A DNA stretch of 64,000 nucleotides from Bacteroidales bacterium UBA5326 (GCA_002408205.1 DHQY01000007.1:124001-188000), one strand, 5' to 3'; positions 51,322 through 62,406 are shown, numbered from the stretch's first letter. Notes: generated from the letters alone by a model not told the origin. Program-made: numbers and translations.

Positions 51322-52710
51322 TTATTCGTCATGACGACAGGAACACCCAAATCCGGAAGAGTTATAGGCAACCGGATCGGGGCTGATTCTGATAATCACA
51401 CAGTGGTGAGGTTCCAACGCCGTCTCAAATTTGTTTTTCATACTACCCAATTCTTTGTGAGTCCAAAGATCACGTACACTTTTTGCTCTTCCCGAAGTAA
51501 TTCCCAGCTCAGTAGTAAAGTCAATGCCGTATACCAGTGCTTTGTCTTCACGATTGAACAGACCCACAATATAGTCTCCGTCGGGAAGTTTCCCTACCCA
51601 ACGAGAACTATTCTCATAATCAAGAATGTTTGTACTAAGCGGTTTTGCAGAAAAGCCTATGTTATGCAACTCCAGCAATTCCTCATTTTTGTAGATGGCC
51701 ACTACATCGTCTGTAGCCGTATCATACTGATCTGCAATGGCAAGAGCAGAGCCACCCATTATCATCAGAGAGAACAGGAACTTACGTTCTTCATTGTTTG
51801 CCAATTTGTTCAACCGCATAAAGTCACCATCCATCATAATCTTTCCCGGAGCAGATACTTCTGAAAATCCTATAAATCCATCGAATACATTGGCATACAT
51901 AGGCCAGTTATTTTTCACCTGACCGCGTCTGCGGGCGCTCACGAAGTTCCAGTCTCCTGCAAAGCAATCATCACTAATCCGGAACATGTCTCCGTATGGA
52001 ATTTCTGTGGCGGCGTGATTGAATGAATTGGGCATAACCAGCGATATGAACAGATCATCTCCGGCCTCTTCGGCTATCCAGCGCAGGGCTTTTTCATATC
52101 TTTCGGTTCCATAATGGTTCTCGTAGTTTTCCAAAAAATCCACACGAAGAAATGACATACCCAGGTCAATAAAGTATCGTACATACCCTTTTACCCATTC
52201 TTCTGCGCCCGGTTTGTCTACGTCAACCCAGTGCAGTTTTCCGTTGAATGAATACTGACCGGCAATATGGCGAGTCGTTGTAGAAGTGCCGGCAACCGGG
52301 CAATCATTATCGTAAGCAGCAGTTGTCATCCAAAGGGGGTTGTAATATACGCCTGCTTTCATGCCTTTGTTTTTAATATATTCGTTCCAGTATCTGAAAT
52401 CATGTTCCCAGCCGCTGTTGTATTTAGTAATATAACCGTTTTCGTTAATCGTCTGGGCATCTTCTATCCAGCCGTCATTCGTTATCATATCGTACCCCCG
52501 GTCCAAGAACGTTTTGGCCATCCAGTCGATATTATTTTTCCAGCGCAATTCGGTTATCGGCCTGTTCAGATCATAACAATACTCGTAAGCAGTCCAGTAT
52601 TGAGGAGCTACATTTTTACGTGTGTATTTACTGTCTCTTGCGTCGACATTGATGAAAACCAATGCCGACACCAGAGACAACAGAACTATTTTACTTATTC
52701 TCCTAACCAT
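51322..52710 (-). CDS. GH27/GH36-clan glycoside hydrolase (alpha-galactosidase or isomalto-dextranase like)
   Basis: The 462-aa protein has a signal peptide (VLLSLVSALVFINVDA) and a clan-D TIM barrel. WMAKTFLDRGYDMITNDGWI opens the barrel, SFLRVDFLENY has the probable nucleophile Asp, and FRISDDCFAGDW the probable acid. A C-terminal beta domain ends with an unusual Cys-rich tail (GFGCSCRHDE). The specificity (alpha-galactoside or alpha-glucan) is not clear. It is flanked by SusE/F and GH97, overlapping the former by 16 bp. Confidence 0.8.
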   Translation of the reverse strand: MVRRISKIVLLSLVSALVFINVDARDSKYTRKNVAPQYWTAYEYCYDLNRPITELRWKNNIDWMAKTFLDRGYDMITNDGWIEDAQTINENGYITKYNSGWEHDFRYWNEYIKNKGMKAGVYYNPLWMTTAAYDNDCPVAGTSTTTRHIAGQYSFNGKLHWVDVDKPGAEEWVKGYVRYFIDLGMSFLRVDFLENYENHYGTERYEKALRWIAEEAGDDLFISLVMPNSFNHAATEIPYGDMFRISDDCFAGDWNFVSARRRGQVKNNWPMYANVFDGFIGFSEVSAPGKIMMDGDFMRLNKLANNEERKFLFSLMIMGGSALAIADQYDTATDDVVAIYKNEELLELHNIGFSAKPLSTNILDYENSSRWVGKLPDGDYIVGLFNREDKALVYGIDFTTELGITSGRAKSVRDLWTHKELGSMKNKFETALEPHHCVIIRISPDPVAYNSSGFGCSCRHDE

Positions 52711-53573
52711 TCTACTTTAAGTGTCAAGGTTTCGGTATTCAGAGTCAGACGGTACTTACCGGCATCCTTCACTCTCCACTTGTTATCACCGTGTCCGGCT
52801 GCTGCATCTTCCTTCCAGCAAACCACCGTACCGTCGGCAATGCCACTTTTGCTAATCTCGGTCTGGTCAACTGCAGGGCGATAAAAATCCCCGCCCCAAT
52901 CAAATACAGTGGCAATTTTGAATTCACCGGCTTTCAGGGCTCCTTCAAAGGTATGAATATTACCGTTACGAACCATGGGTGTGGGACTTGCAATGGCCCA
53001 GCCTGCAGGAGCCGCGTCGCCAACCATGTAAAGATTTCCTTCTACCCATTCAACAATTTCGGGATCGGCCAATGATGAAAGCTTGGTGGCCTTCAGGGTA
53101 AGCTTGATGGGATTGATTTCTATTTTATAACGGCCGCTTGTGCCTTTGTCCATGCCAAAGAAATGGTCGCGGAGATTGCCGTCCCCGTCTTTAGGAACAG
53201 ATGATTCGTCCAGTTTGTTTTCTCCTTCTTTAAGATAGGCATAGGCCTGGCCTTCCACCATGTTTTCCAGTGCGGGAACAAGGAAATGGGTTTTATCCCA
53301 GGTATTCACATCAACGGAAAATTTGATGAGCTTGTTTTCTGCACTGCGTACCAGATCCAGTTCATAAACGAACACGTCCTTATCGGCGGTGGCTGTCATG
53401 GGTAGCGGATCGGCTGAATCCCAATGGCCGTCAGCTGCGGCGCCAAGCATGTAAACCATTTCGTAATGGCGTTCAACATCAATTACTTCGGGTTCCTTAT
53501 CCTTGTCACAGGAAGGCAACAGGAAGAGTGTTCCGGCGAGGAACAACATCAACATTTTTCTAGTGTTTTTCAT
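52695..53573 (-). CDS. SusE/SusF-like outer-membrane glycan-binding lipoprotein
   Basis: The 292-aa lipoprotein (FLLPSC lipobox) has two to three SusE/F-type beta-sandwich repeats. Each contains a MVGDAAPAGWAIASPTPM-like motif that binds starch in known members, here seen clearly at about residues 182-200. A SusE-type N-terminal Ig-like domain is short or absent. It likely sits on the cell surface beside the SusCD complex. It lies 25 bp after SusD. Confidence 0.87.
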   Translation of the reverse strand: MKNTRKMLMLFLAGTLFLLPSCDKDKEPEVIDVERHYEMVYMLGAAADGHWDSADPLPMTATADKDVFVYELDLVRSAENKLIKFSVDVNTWDKTHFLVPALENMVEGQAYAYLKEGENKLDESSVPKDGDGNLRDHFFGMDKGTSGRYKIEINPIKLTLKATKLSSLADPEIVEWVEGNLYMVGDAAPAGWAIASPTPMVRNGNIHTFEGALKAGEFKIATVFDWGGDFYRPAVDQTEISKSGIADGTVVCWKEDAAAGHGDNKWRVKDAGKYRLTLNTETLTLKVEWLGE

Positions 53574-53598
53574 TTTATCAAGATTTATATGAGTAATT

Positions 53599-55320
53599 CT
53601 AATAACCTGTATTTTGTTTGAGGGCAGGATTGCTGCTCAGCACGTCTCTGTGAAGCGGGAATATCTCTGTGTGATTGTCCTTGTCCGGAGTCTTATCCCA
53701 CCATACACCTTTGCAGAATTTGTCAAAACGGATAAGATCCGTGCGCCGACGGCCTTCGTGGAAGAACTCCCTGCCCCATTCGTCAAGCAATTCGGCCTGT
53801 GTAAGTGTTACCGGACCTTCAGGTGCATAAAGATATTTTGCCACGGTATTTTCAGGGTAATTTCTCCGCCGGACGGTATTTAGGAGCGTTGCGGCCTCGT
53901 TCACTTTCCCCTCACGGAACCTGCACTCGGCCAAGGAATAAATCACCTCGGCCAACCTAATTTCCACAAAATCGGATTCCATTTGTCCTTCATCGGTATC
54001 CATGTAGAGGGGATATTTTACAAAACGCCAGCCCGAGCTATGGTCTCCGTGAAGCATATCGGAAGTACGGTCTGCCGGAATCTCATCGGGACCGCATCCT
54101 TTGAAATTGCCAACTGCATCCCTGAGATACAGATCCTCATCCCCGGTGGGAGACACAACGCGCTTGGCTTTCCCGTTTTCTTCATAATCGAGGTAACCGA
54201 ACAGCATCATCCCCTCCCGCTTGTTATCGCCCAGGTTTCTGTATAGTTTAAGCCGGTAGTCTTCGGGATATTTTTTGAATTTAGCAGCCGGTCTGCCCAG
54301 TTCGGTAGTATAAGGTGTGCCGTCGGGAGCGAAACTCGGAGCCAGCCCGTATTTGCAGTTATGGTCGCCATTACCGGCTTTTGTATCGCCCAGGTAGTTT
54401 GCAATGGTACGGGCAGGCACTGTCCACCAGAACAAATCACCCGAATAGACATAATGGCTGTATCCTTTTGCGGAAGGGAAGGCAAATAGGACTTCCCTGC
54501 AGTTTTCATTATCCCAGTCGAATACCTCGTCCCATGTCTTTCCCAAAGCATAAGAACCAAAATCACCGTTAAGGATTTGCTGCGCCAGGGCGGCGCATTC
54601 GGTATACTTGCTTTCCCCAATCCATTTCTCGGCATTCAGATACAGGCGTACCAGGAGCGCTGCGGCACCGGCCTTGTTCCATTGTCCCTGTACGGTTCCG
54701 TTTCCGGCTGCACCATCTTTGGCATCGAGCAATTGAACACATTCCCTGAGTTCTTTTTCAATAAAATCAAATAACTCACGGGGTTCGACCTGCCCCTCGG
54801 AATTCAATGACACATCGCGGCTTACAGCCAGGGGAACATTTCTGTAGCTTCCCAGCAGACGGGTATAGAACCAGGCCCTCAGGGTGCGACACTGTGCTTT
54901 CAGGTTGTTGTATTCCTCGGTGCTAAAATTGTATTTCTCAGGGTCCAGCGTATTAAGATCATCCAGGACATAGTTGCACTGCATGATACCTGTGAAACAA
55001 CCTACCCACTCATTTTTAATCAGTTCATCTTCAACGGTCCAGGTGTGGTAATGAAGCCTGCTCCAGCGTCCCCCGTCTTCCCACCAGTCATCTTTTTTCC
55101 ACGTTGCCACCAAATCCCCAGACAGTTCTTCCAGTTGGTGACGGGACTGAATGCTCCAATAGGCATGTTCAAAAGGACGGAATACGGCGCGGACCACATC
55201 CATCTGCGTATTGTAGTAATTCTCACTCGAGACCTGATCATATATGGTCTCATCCAGGTTCGTGCAGCCGGCCATTAGTGTAACAGCCAATGCTGCTAAC
55301 ATATATCTGTAATATTTCAT
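53599..55320 (-). CDS. SusD/RagB-family outer-membrane nutrient-binding lipoprotein
   Basis: The 573-aa lipoprotein (MAGCTNLDE start) has the SusD TPR-like helices, the YNNLKAQCRTLRAWFYTRLL segment and the end motif EWGREFFHEGRRRTDLIRFD seen in RagB/SusD proteins. It caps the SusC channel and captures oligosaccharide. It lies 18 bp after SusC in the operon. Length is normal. Confidence 0.95.
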   Translation of the reverse strand: MKYYRYMLAALAVTLMAGCTNLDETIYDQVSSENYYNTQMDVVRAVFRPFEHAYWSIQSRHQLEELSGDLVATWKKDDWWEDGGRWSRLHYHTWTVEDELIKNEWVGCFTGIMQCNYVLDDLNTLDPEKYNFSTEEYNNLKAQCRTLRAWFYTRLLGSYRNVPLAVSRDVSLNSEGQVEPRELFDFIEKELRECVQLLDAKDGAAGNGTVQGQWNKAGAAALLVRLYLNAEKWIGESKYTECAALAQQILNGDFGSYALGKTWDEVFDWDNENCREVLFAFPSAKGYSHYVYSGDLFWWTVPARTIANYLGDTKAGNGDHNCKYGLAPSFAPDGTPYTTELGRPAAKFKKYPEDYRLKLYRNLGDNKREGMMLFGYLDYEENGKAKRVVSPTGDEDLYLRDAVGNFKGCGPDEIPADRTSDMLHGDHSSGWRFVKYPLYMDTDEGQMESDFVEIRLAEVIYSLAECRFREGKVNEAATLLNTVRRRNYPENTVAKYLYAPEGPVTLTQAELLDEWGREFFHEGRRRTDLIRFDKFCKGVWWDKTPDKDNHTEIFPLHRDVLSSNPALKQNTGY

Positions 55321-55338
55321 CTTTTCTTTGATTTTATT

Positions 55339-58284
55339 TTAGAAATCTATCTGGATTCCCGCAATCACCTGGCGGCAGGACGGGTAATAATTTCTGGAAC
55401 CGGAAGCCCCCGGCTGCAGGCCGTTCACCTGATACGTAGACGGATCCACTCCGGAAAATCCGGTAATGGTCAACAGATTGCGCCCGGTGAGATAGAGTCT
55501 TATCCCTTTCAGATAATTGTTGTTCATTTTGAACGTATACCCCAGATTGAGCACATCGAGCTTGACATAATCACCTCTTTCCAGGAAATAGTCACATACA
55601 ATGGGGTTCCCTTTCAGCAATTGATTCTTGGTATAGGCAAGCTTCATCACATTGCCCACTTCGTCCTGGAAACCATAATAGAATTCATGAATATTGAAAA
55701 TGTCAAATCCGAAGGCTCCGCGGAAATAAACCGAGAGATCCCAGTCTTTATAACGGAAACTATGCGTCATAGATGCCATGAACTTTGGAAGGCCGTTTCC
55801 TACTTCGTACATATCGGCATCGGTGGCCGACAGTCCGGGTATCAACTCGCCGTTCTTGTCATATACCAGCCAGTCACCCTGTTTGTTTACCCCTGCAAAC
55901 TTCCACATATAGTAGGTGCCCAATCTCTTTCCGGCTTCAATCCGCTGTAGATAATGAAAGGGAAACGGATCTTCCGTGCCTGCTACATAATAGTAATCCT
56001 GTCCAACGTATTCTGAATTTGAAAATGAAACAAACTCATTGTCCATGGTGGAACCGGCAAAGTCAATTGTGTATCCGAAATCACGGTTATCCACTGCCTT
56101 CCAGTTCAGATCCACTTCCAGACCCGTGTTCTTCATGGTTCCTACATTGACAAAAGTAGTTGAGAAAAGATAGGGAGGAATGGGAACATTATAGTCTCCC
56201 AGCAGATCTTGTTGTGTTCTTTGATAGTAGTTTACAGAGCCCGACAATCTATAGTCGAACAAAGAGAAGTCAACACCCACGTTCCAGTTTATTCCTTTTT
56301 CCCACCTCAGATCGGGGTTCACGTTTTTTGAAGGTCCCCAAACTGTAAAATACTTACCGTTATAGTAATAGTCGCCAAATCCGGTCATCGTATTGAGCGA
56401 AAGGTAACTGTTAAAGTTCTGATTTCCGGTAATCCCAAAGTCCGCACGAATCTTGAGATCGTTTATCCAACGGGCGCCCTTTATCCACGATTCCTCGCTC
56501 AAACGCCAGCCGGCAGAGACGGCGGGGAAATTACCCCATTTATTGTTTGCCCCAAACTTGGAAGACCCTTCCCTGCGGAATGAAACGGTTGCCAGGTATT
56601 TACCCATATAATCGTAATTGATCCTGCCAAAGAATGCAATCAGTTTTGCATCGTTCTTGAAGGAGCCCATACCTACATACCCCTCTTCACGTGCCCAGGC
56701 ACCCTGAGAAAGGTTATTGTATGTTATGCCATCGTTGGGAAAATTCTTATTCAGCGCATTCAGCCCGGAATTTTGGAAATATTGGTATGAATAACCTGCC
56801 ATCACCTTCAGGTTGTGATTACCAAATGTTTTGTAGTAATTTCCCAGCCATTCAATGGAATATTGGCTGTTCTTTGTGAAATCCTTGGAAGCCTCGCCGG
56901 ACCAACCCTTGCTGATGCCTTCTGTGTTGGTGGAAGGACGGAACCAGCTGTTATAATATTGGTTTTGTTGATCGGCAAAGGTAACTTGAGTGGAAAGGTC
57001 ATCGGTAATGTTCAATTTTACAGTGGCGTCCCAATCAAGGAATAATATCTCGCGGTCGTCCTTTACCGTCATTATTTCTTCAACCGGGTTATAGCCTGCC
57101 TGCTGTCCAAAGAAACTGAAATACATGGAAGGATTTTCCGGATCCATAATGGGAGTAGTCGGGTTTGCCTCTATAGCATTGTGGAAAACATTCCAATCGG
57201 CTTGTTTTAATTTAACTACCCGGGGCGCTACATTGGCCGAGAAGGTTAAAAGTCCGCTCTTGGTGGTATGGTTGACCGAGGCGCGCAGACCGTATTCCAT
57301 CCTCTCCGAACGTCTGTCAATCCCTTTAGAATCGCGGAAATCGGCGCTGACACGGTAATTCGTCTCGGCCCGTCCTCCAGATAAAGTCAAAGTGTGCTGG
57401 TGCGTAAGGCCAATGCGGCTCACTTCTTTCAACCAGTCCACGTTACCTCCGTAATCCACTCCTTTGCCGTTTGCCACTTTATATTCACGATACTCACCGG
57501 CATTGAGCATATCCAGTTCCTTTATCATGATATTGGCTGAGACCTGCCCGAAATATGAAGTGTGGATCTCGCCATCAGATGTTCCTTTCTTTGTAGTAAT
57601 TAACACTACCCCGTTGCTTCCCCGTGTACCGTATATGGCCGATGCGGCACCATCTTTCAAGATGTTTATGGATTCTATATCGTTTTGATTCACATTGGAC
57701 ATATTGCCACCGGGAACGCCATCTATAACGATAAGCGGTCCGAGGCCGGCTGCCCTTGAAGATATCCCGCGTATCTGGATACTTGCATTGTTATTGGGAT
57801 CGGCCGAACCGGTGTTGACCACTGACACACCGGATACCTTTCCCTGAATCAACATGGCAGGATCCATGGAACTGGAGGACAAGAAATCTTTCGAGGAAAC
57901 ATGCGCAATGGCGCTTGTCAGTTCCTTCTTATCCATTGTGCCGTAACCGATAACTACGGTTTCCTTCAAATAACGGGTATCTTCCGTCAGGGAAAAATCA
58001 ATATTTGTTTTATCCTTAACAAGGGCAGTTGCGTTCTTATACCCCATCATGACAGCTTCAATAGTATCATTTACAGATACCTGAAGGGAGTATTTTCCGT
58101 CACTGCCGGTGGTTGTCCCAATGGAACTGCCCTTAATCATTACTGTGGCTCCCACAAGTACTTCACCAGAGCCTGCGTCAGATACGACACCACTGATTTT
58201 AAGATTCTGAGCAGTAACAGTAAGTGTAATCCCGAGAAATACACTGATACACGTCAGAAAAAATAATTTGTTAGTTTTTCCCAT
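55339..58284 (-). CDS. SusC/RagA-family TonB-dependent transporter
   Basis: The 981-aa receptor has a signal peptide, a carboxypeptidase-regulatory-like domain (ISGVVSDAGSGEVLVGATVM), the plug (IRGISSRAAGLGPLIVIDGV and GTRGSNGVVLITTKKG) and a beta barrel ending QVIAGIQIDF. It imports bound glycans with SusD. A minus-strand -7 box (CAAAACTA at 58304-58311, read TAGTTTTG) lies 20 bp before its ATG. It is the first gene of the structural operon. Confidence 0.95.
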   Translation of the reverse strand: MGKTNKLFFLTCISVFLGITLTVTAQNLKISGVVSDAGSGEVLVGATVMIKGSSIGTTTGSDGKYSLQVSVNDTIEAVMMGYKNATALVKDKTNIDFSLTEDTRYLKETVVIGYGTMDKKELTSAIAHVSSKDFLSSSSMDPAMLIQGKVSGVSVVNTGSADPNNNASIQIRGISSRAAGLGPLIVIDGVPGGNMSNVNQNDIESINILKDGAASAIYGTRGSNGVVLITTKKGTSDGEIHTSYFGQVSANIMIKELDMLNAGEYREYKVANGKGVDYGGNVDWLKEVSRIGLTHQHTLTLSGGRAETNYRVSADFRDSKGIDRRSERMEYGLRASVNHTTKSGLLTFSANVAPRVVKLKQADWNVFHNAIEANPTTPIMDPENPSMYFSFFGQQAGYNPVEEIMTVKDDREILFLDWDATVKLNITDDLSTQVTFADQQNQYYNSWFRPSTNTEGISKGWSGEASKDFTKNSQYSIEWLGNYYKTFGNHNLKVMAGYSYQYFQNSGLNALNKNFPNDGITYNNLSQGAWAREEGYVGMGSFKNDAKLIAFFGRINYDYMGKYLATVSFRREGSSKFGANNKWGNFPAVSAGWRLSEESWIKGARWINDLKIRADFGITGNQNFNSYLSLNTMTGFGDYYYNGKYFTVWGPSKNVNPDLRWEKGINWNVGVDFSLFDYRLSGSVNYYQRTQQDLLGDYNVPIPPYLFSTTFVNVGTMKNTGLEVDLNWKAVDNRDFGYTIDFAGSTMDNEFVSFSNSEYVGQDYYYVAGTEDPFPFHYLQRIEAGKRLGTYYMWKFAGVNKQGDWLVYDKNGELIPGLSATDADMYEVGNGLPKFMASMTHSFRYKDWDLSVYFRGAFGFDIFNIHEFYYGFQDEVGNVMKLAYTKNQLLKGNPIVCDYFLERGDYVKLDVLNLGYTFKMNNNYLKGIRLYLTGRNLLTITGFSGVDPSTYQVNGLQPGASGSRNYYPSCRQVIAGIQIDF

Positions 58285-58303
58285 ATTAGTTGTTTTAGTC
58301 AGA

Positions 58304-58311
58304 CAAAACTA
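58304..58311 (-). promoter_or_regulatory. Candidate -7 box for the susC operon
   Basis: TAGTTTTG on the minus strand matches TAnnTTTG and lies 20 bp before the SusC ATG. The remaining 110 bp up to the regulator stop are AT-rich with no clear operator. Confidence 0.45.
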
Positions 58312-58425
58312 TCCAAGTCTAAAACAACAACCAACGAATAAAGGTGGAAATTAAGATTAAAATAATTCTAATTGTTTGGAATTCTAATTATTATGAGAGC
58401 TACGGGAACGCTTATTTAAGATTGA

Positions 58426-60006
58426 CTATTTAGAAATTGCCATTACCAGAGCATCAAACTGCTCTTTGGATACAGAGGCTTTGGATTTAATTTTGTTTTT
58501 GTACACATATATGGTATTAACCGACAGATGCAAATAGTCCGCCACCTGGGCAGGGTCATCTATGCCGAGTCTCATCAATGCAAATATCCTCACTTCCATA
58601 GGAAGAGCGCCACTTTTATCCAGAGATATGCGGGCATCTTCATTCATTAATGTATTGAATGCTTCTATAAAATTGGGAAATAATGCAAGGAACGCCGTAT
58701 CGAATGCAGCGTAAATTCTTTCTCTTTCTTCCTTAATATCAATATTATACAAAATTGCTTTGGCATCTTCAAATTGCCTGGTAGTTATTTTTCTGATAGC
58801 TGCCAGGGATTCTTTTTCCACATTATTGACAAAAGAAGTGTTCCCGTGGAGAGATTGCATGATATACTGATCTTTAATAGCGCTCGTTTCCTTCAGTAAA
58901 CTGTTAACCCTGGCAAGCAGCTCATTTGATTTTCTAATTTCTTTTGACTTGGCATTCAGGTTTACAAAAAGAATAAGGGTCAATACGAAAAGAATGAGAA
59001 CCACGGCCCCTCCCACCATGAAAATCAAACGTTGACTGTTAACATTGGAATAACGTGATTGTTCAATGGCCGGAAAAATAGAATTGATCTCGACCATCCT
59101 CAGTCTGGAATTATAAAACTGCGCATCGCTTAAAGCCAGCTGTATGTAACTATATGCATGAATAATATCCTTTTGTGCATACATATATTCTGCCAGCACT
59201 TTGGCCGATGTGGTTTCGTGTACACAGGACTTTATATCGTAAATGGCCGATATGGCACGGTAATAGGTGGCCTCTTTATCTAGATTTTTTGACTCGCAGG
59301 CACTGGCCAGAATAGAAAAATGCACGGCAAGCTGATGATCATCCAGATTGAACAGGTTAATGAGGTTTTTCCTGCCATCGATGGCCAACTCGTCCGAATA
59401 CTCCTGTATAAGAGCTATTTCAAGTGAAATCCAATGATAATTAAAAGAATAATCCGAGGCATATTCAAGGGCCAGTTTGTAGTAGTCAAGGACCTTCTGG
59501 TTATATTTTTCTGTCAGATTCTTTGTTCCTTGTACATAGGAATAAAGATTTTGATAGGTGCTTGCGCACAAGACATAGAAATTGACCAAAATTTCGTCAG
59601 GCACCTCGTCTGACTGAAAATTATTGATTATGTCTACGGCCTCGTTAAAAAATCCCACCGATTTATAACAAAACAATAAAGCAGCCTGAGCTATTGCCGC
59701 TTCCGTCCTTTTGCCCGATTTCTCCGCCAATGATTCCAATTTTCTGGCATACACATACGCAGAATCATACTGATAGAACTTATACTCTTCAAAAAGCTGA
59801 TTACAAATATTAAACTCATTGGAACGGCCCTCAGAAATCAGAAGTTCCTCAATCAGATTCTTTATTCGAAGTTCTTTAGGCTTACTATATTGCTCCTGCT
59901 TTTCTATTGTCTCATCCAACTCCTTCAGCTTAGCGTTCACATCACTCTGTTGCACAGATGATTCAAAAGAAAGTACTATGGTCAATATGGCTAAAAGAAG
60001 GTGCAT
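58426..60006 (-). CDS. SusR-like membrane sensor-regulator (DUF6377 family)
   Basis: The 526-aa protein has a signal/anchor region, TPR-like helices in the periplasm (20-330), one membrane helix (about 342-362, MVGGAVVLILFVLTLILFVN), a coiled segment and a C-terminal HTH (ARISLDKSGALPMEVRIFAL followed by VADYLHLSVNTIYVYKNKIK). This is the SusR topology: an oligosaccharide sensed outside switches on the susC operon. It is encoded just upstream of SusC on the same strand, as expected. Confidence 0.88.
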   Translation of the reverse strand: MHLLLAILTIVLSFESSVQQSDVNAKLKELDETIEKQEQYSKPKELRIKNLIEELLISEGRSNEFNICNQLFEEYKFYQYDSAYVYARKLESLAEKSGKRTEAAIAQAALLFCYKSVGFFNEAVDIINNFQSDEVPDEILVNFYVLCASTYQNLYSYVQGTKNLTEKYNQKVLDYYKLALEYASDYSFNYHWISLEIALIQEYSDELAIDGRKNLINLFNLDDHQLAVHFSILASACESKNLDKEATYYRAISAIYDIKSCVHETTSAKVLAEYMYAQKDIIHAYSYIQLALSDAQFYNSRLRMVEINSIFPAIEQSRYSNVNSQRLIFMVGGAVVLILFVLTLILFVNLNAKSKEIRKSNELLARVNSLLKETSAIKDQYIMQSLHGNTSFVNNVEKESLAAIRKITTRQFEDAKAILYNIDIKEERERIYAAFDTAFLALFPNFIEAFNTLMNEDARISLDKSGALPMEVRIFALMRLGIDDPAQVADYLHLSVNTIYVYKNKIKSKASVSKEQFDALVMAISK

Positions 60007-60123
60007 GATTCTTATTTTGTTTCTATTTATACAATTTATAGTATCATAAAGTTATTCAAAAAACACATATCTCACGCAGATTCCTGTCTCTTCAAGGACG
60101 GATATTTTTCACAGGCCCGACAT

Positions 60124-62122
60124 TCATAAATTTTTCACTATGGCGATATAATCTCCATCACTCGTTATTCCTTCTATAGAAAAACGGTACGCTGTTTTTC
60201 TGTCGGAAGTATAAAAAGAAATCTCTGCAACGCCGTTTTCATCTGCCCCTCCATTCGATATAGAGCCAAACGATGAAATAAGATAATCCATAAGAAGCAT
60301 GCCATCAAATTTTTCCAGCTGTTTGCGCTCTCTAATCTGCCTTGTTTCAAAAGACTGATTAAACGGCGATGGATTAACCGCGGGTTTAACCAAATGCTGG
60401 CTTGCAGTAACAACAACTTCTTCAAGCAAGGTAGACGTTTCCTCTAATATATCTTTGAAGTGCTGCCCGGTTAATGCGGTTGTATTACTTAAAAATTGGG
60501 TTGTGTCAACAGAAGGAAAAGATGGAAGATCAATTTCTAAATAATACTCTGTGCTTCCCCGCTTACCCGTACAGGAGAGAACGAATTGCGTACTGTCGGG
60601 AAAGTCCAGATTCCTGATCCGGAAAAGACCTGAATGATCCATCGGTTCAAAATAAGAAAGGTTTATTGCCGGGGAATATATGATAATATCAGACTTGCTT
60701 ACCCTGTTATAGAAACTGGAGACTTTCCCCGATATGGTTTGTGAATATTCTTTCTCCGGCAGGGAGTTGGGAATAGTGTTTTTAATGATTGCCGGTATAT
60801 CGTAATAACGCCATCCGTGGATCATCATTACCAAATCCATCGCCTCACTTCTATCTTCCCGGGAAAAGTCAAAAAGTGCAGCCGGGTCTTCCACGGCGCC
60901 ACTTAGTTCCGAGGAAAGCAGCATGTAGGATAAAAGATGATCAGAAGCAGTGTGCGGTGTCAGATACCTATCCGTAACAGAAAGGGAGAATGTGCCTTCC
61001 ACGCCTGTCTCTAAAGTATCGAGCAGCCGGATGGTGTAAGTAATTTTTTCTCTCTTATCCGGTTCTGGCTTATCGGCAAAAATATCTGCCCTGATCAAAT
61101 CCGGGGGATATACAAAAAAAATACGCTGGGCAAAAACACGACCCTCCTCATCCACAATAGTGGCATGATTTATACCGTTCAAAAGCCAAGCCTCTTTCAT
61201 GGCTATTTCATACTCTTGTTGTGCGATTCTGTTGCATAAAAAGACCTCCGATCCGTTTGACAACACAATAAACAATGGTTTTTCCAATAACGATCCGGTT
61301 ACCACTGTACGAATGAATCTTTTATCGCCTCGTTTCGTCACATGTATTACCGCACCTGTTTCCGAAAGAGCCGGTAGCGATTGTTTTAGCTCTGTTCCCT
61401 GTTTGCTTCTGATAACGGCATAGTATCGCTCATTGGGTGCAGGATGGAATATTAATTTCCCCATGCCTTTATAAGTATCAGAAAAAGATGTAATTATAGA
61501 ATCTCTGCTATTAAAGACGGCACCTGTTACTCCAATCCCTCTGCCGTCGGTGGTAACCGCTTTAAACGCAAACACAGCAAGGTCCCCGGGAACATACCGT
61601 CCGCTTTCCGGCAAAAATTGAATGCCAAACAATGAATCATCTTTAGATGCCTGCACGGTGAGACTGTCGCTTTTTGCATCCAAAGGGTTGACAAGGGTAA
61701 TTTCTTTGTGAAACATATATATTTCGGGAAAGTTTTGCATCCAGGCTGTATATGCCCGTAAAGTATATTTTCCCGATGGCAAATCTGTCTGTAAAGGGAT
61801 TCTCCCCGGGAAAACCCTCAATACACCGTTTAATCTTTACCCGGGACAGTACGGTATCCTTATGGATGAGTTCTGCATAGATGAAGTTGCTTTCCGGCAA
61901 CAAAGAGAAATACGAGTTGTTCGTTAAATAAGCATTAAACCAGATATATTCTCCTGCACAATAGACCTGTTTGTCTGTGTGCAGATACACCTTCTCGGGA
62001 GATAGAAGTGTCGAGAAGCGCTCAAAACTATACAGAGCCGGATCAATCCCGGTAATATCCTGCGCACTGCAATGGATGCCGGAGATTGTGAGTACAAATA
62101 AAGACAGAAAGACGAATCGCAT
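60124..62122 (-). pseudogene. Frameshifted MG2/plug-type exported protein gene
   Basis: Two frames belong to one gene. The N-terminal frame (62122 to about 61830) encodes a signal peptide and an MG2-like domain (STLLSPEKVYLHTDKQVYCA and YIWFNAYL). The C-terminal frame (about 61835 to 60124) continues with VFPGRIPLQTDLPSGKYTLR and ends with a LLEEVVVTA plug-like motif. The frames meet at an AAA run (61829-61831 as TTT on plus). Removing one A restores KINGVLRVFPGR. This is either a real frameshift or a sequencing error. Complete relatives are usually 800 aa or more; this is about 660 aa. Confidence 0.7.
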
Positions 62123-62406
62123 TGTTGTATAGGCTGGTTATTCTGGTACCAATCTTACAGACTCATAAGCGCTATTTGATAAAGATACAAAAAAATCTGA
62201 GGCGAAAGCCAGGCAAACCCGGATTGCTGCGCAAGAGAAATTCCTGAAAATCCAACAGAATGAATAACAGCGTTTTGAAAAACACCTTTAAGGGCTTTGC
62301 GCGGCACTCCGGGTTTACCCGCGCATTCTGTAAGGTTTTCCTGCCCAATAATCATAAAAAACTCTTAAATTTATTCTCAAATTAACCTACCTCATATTTA
62401 TCAGAC

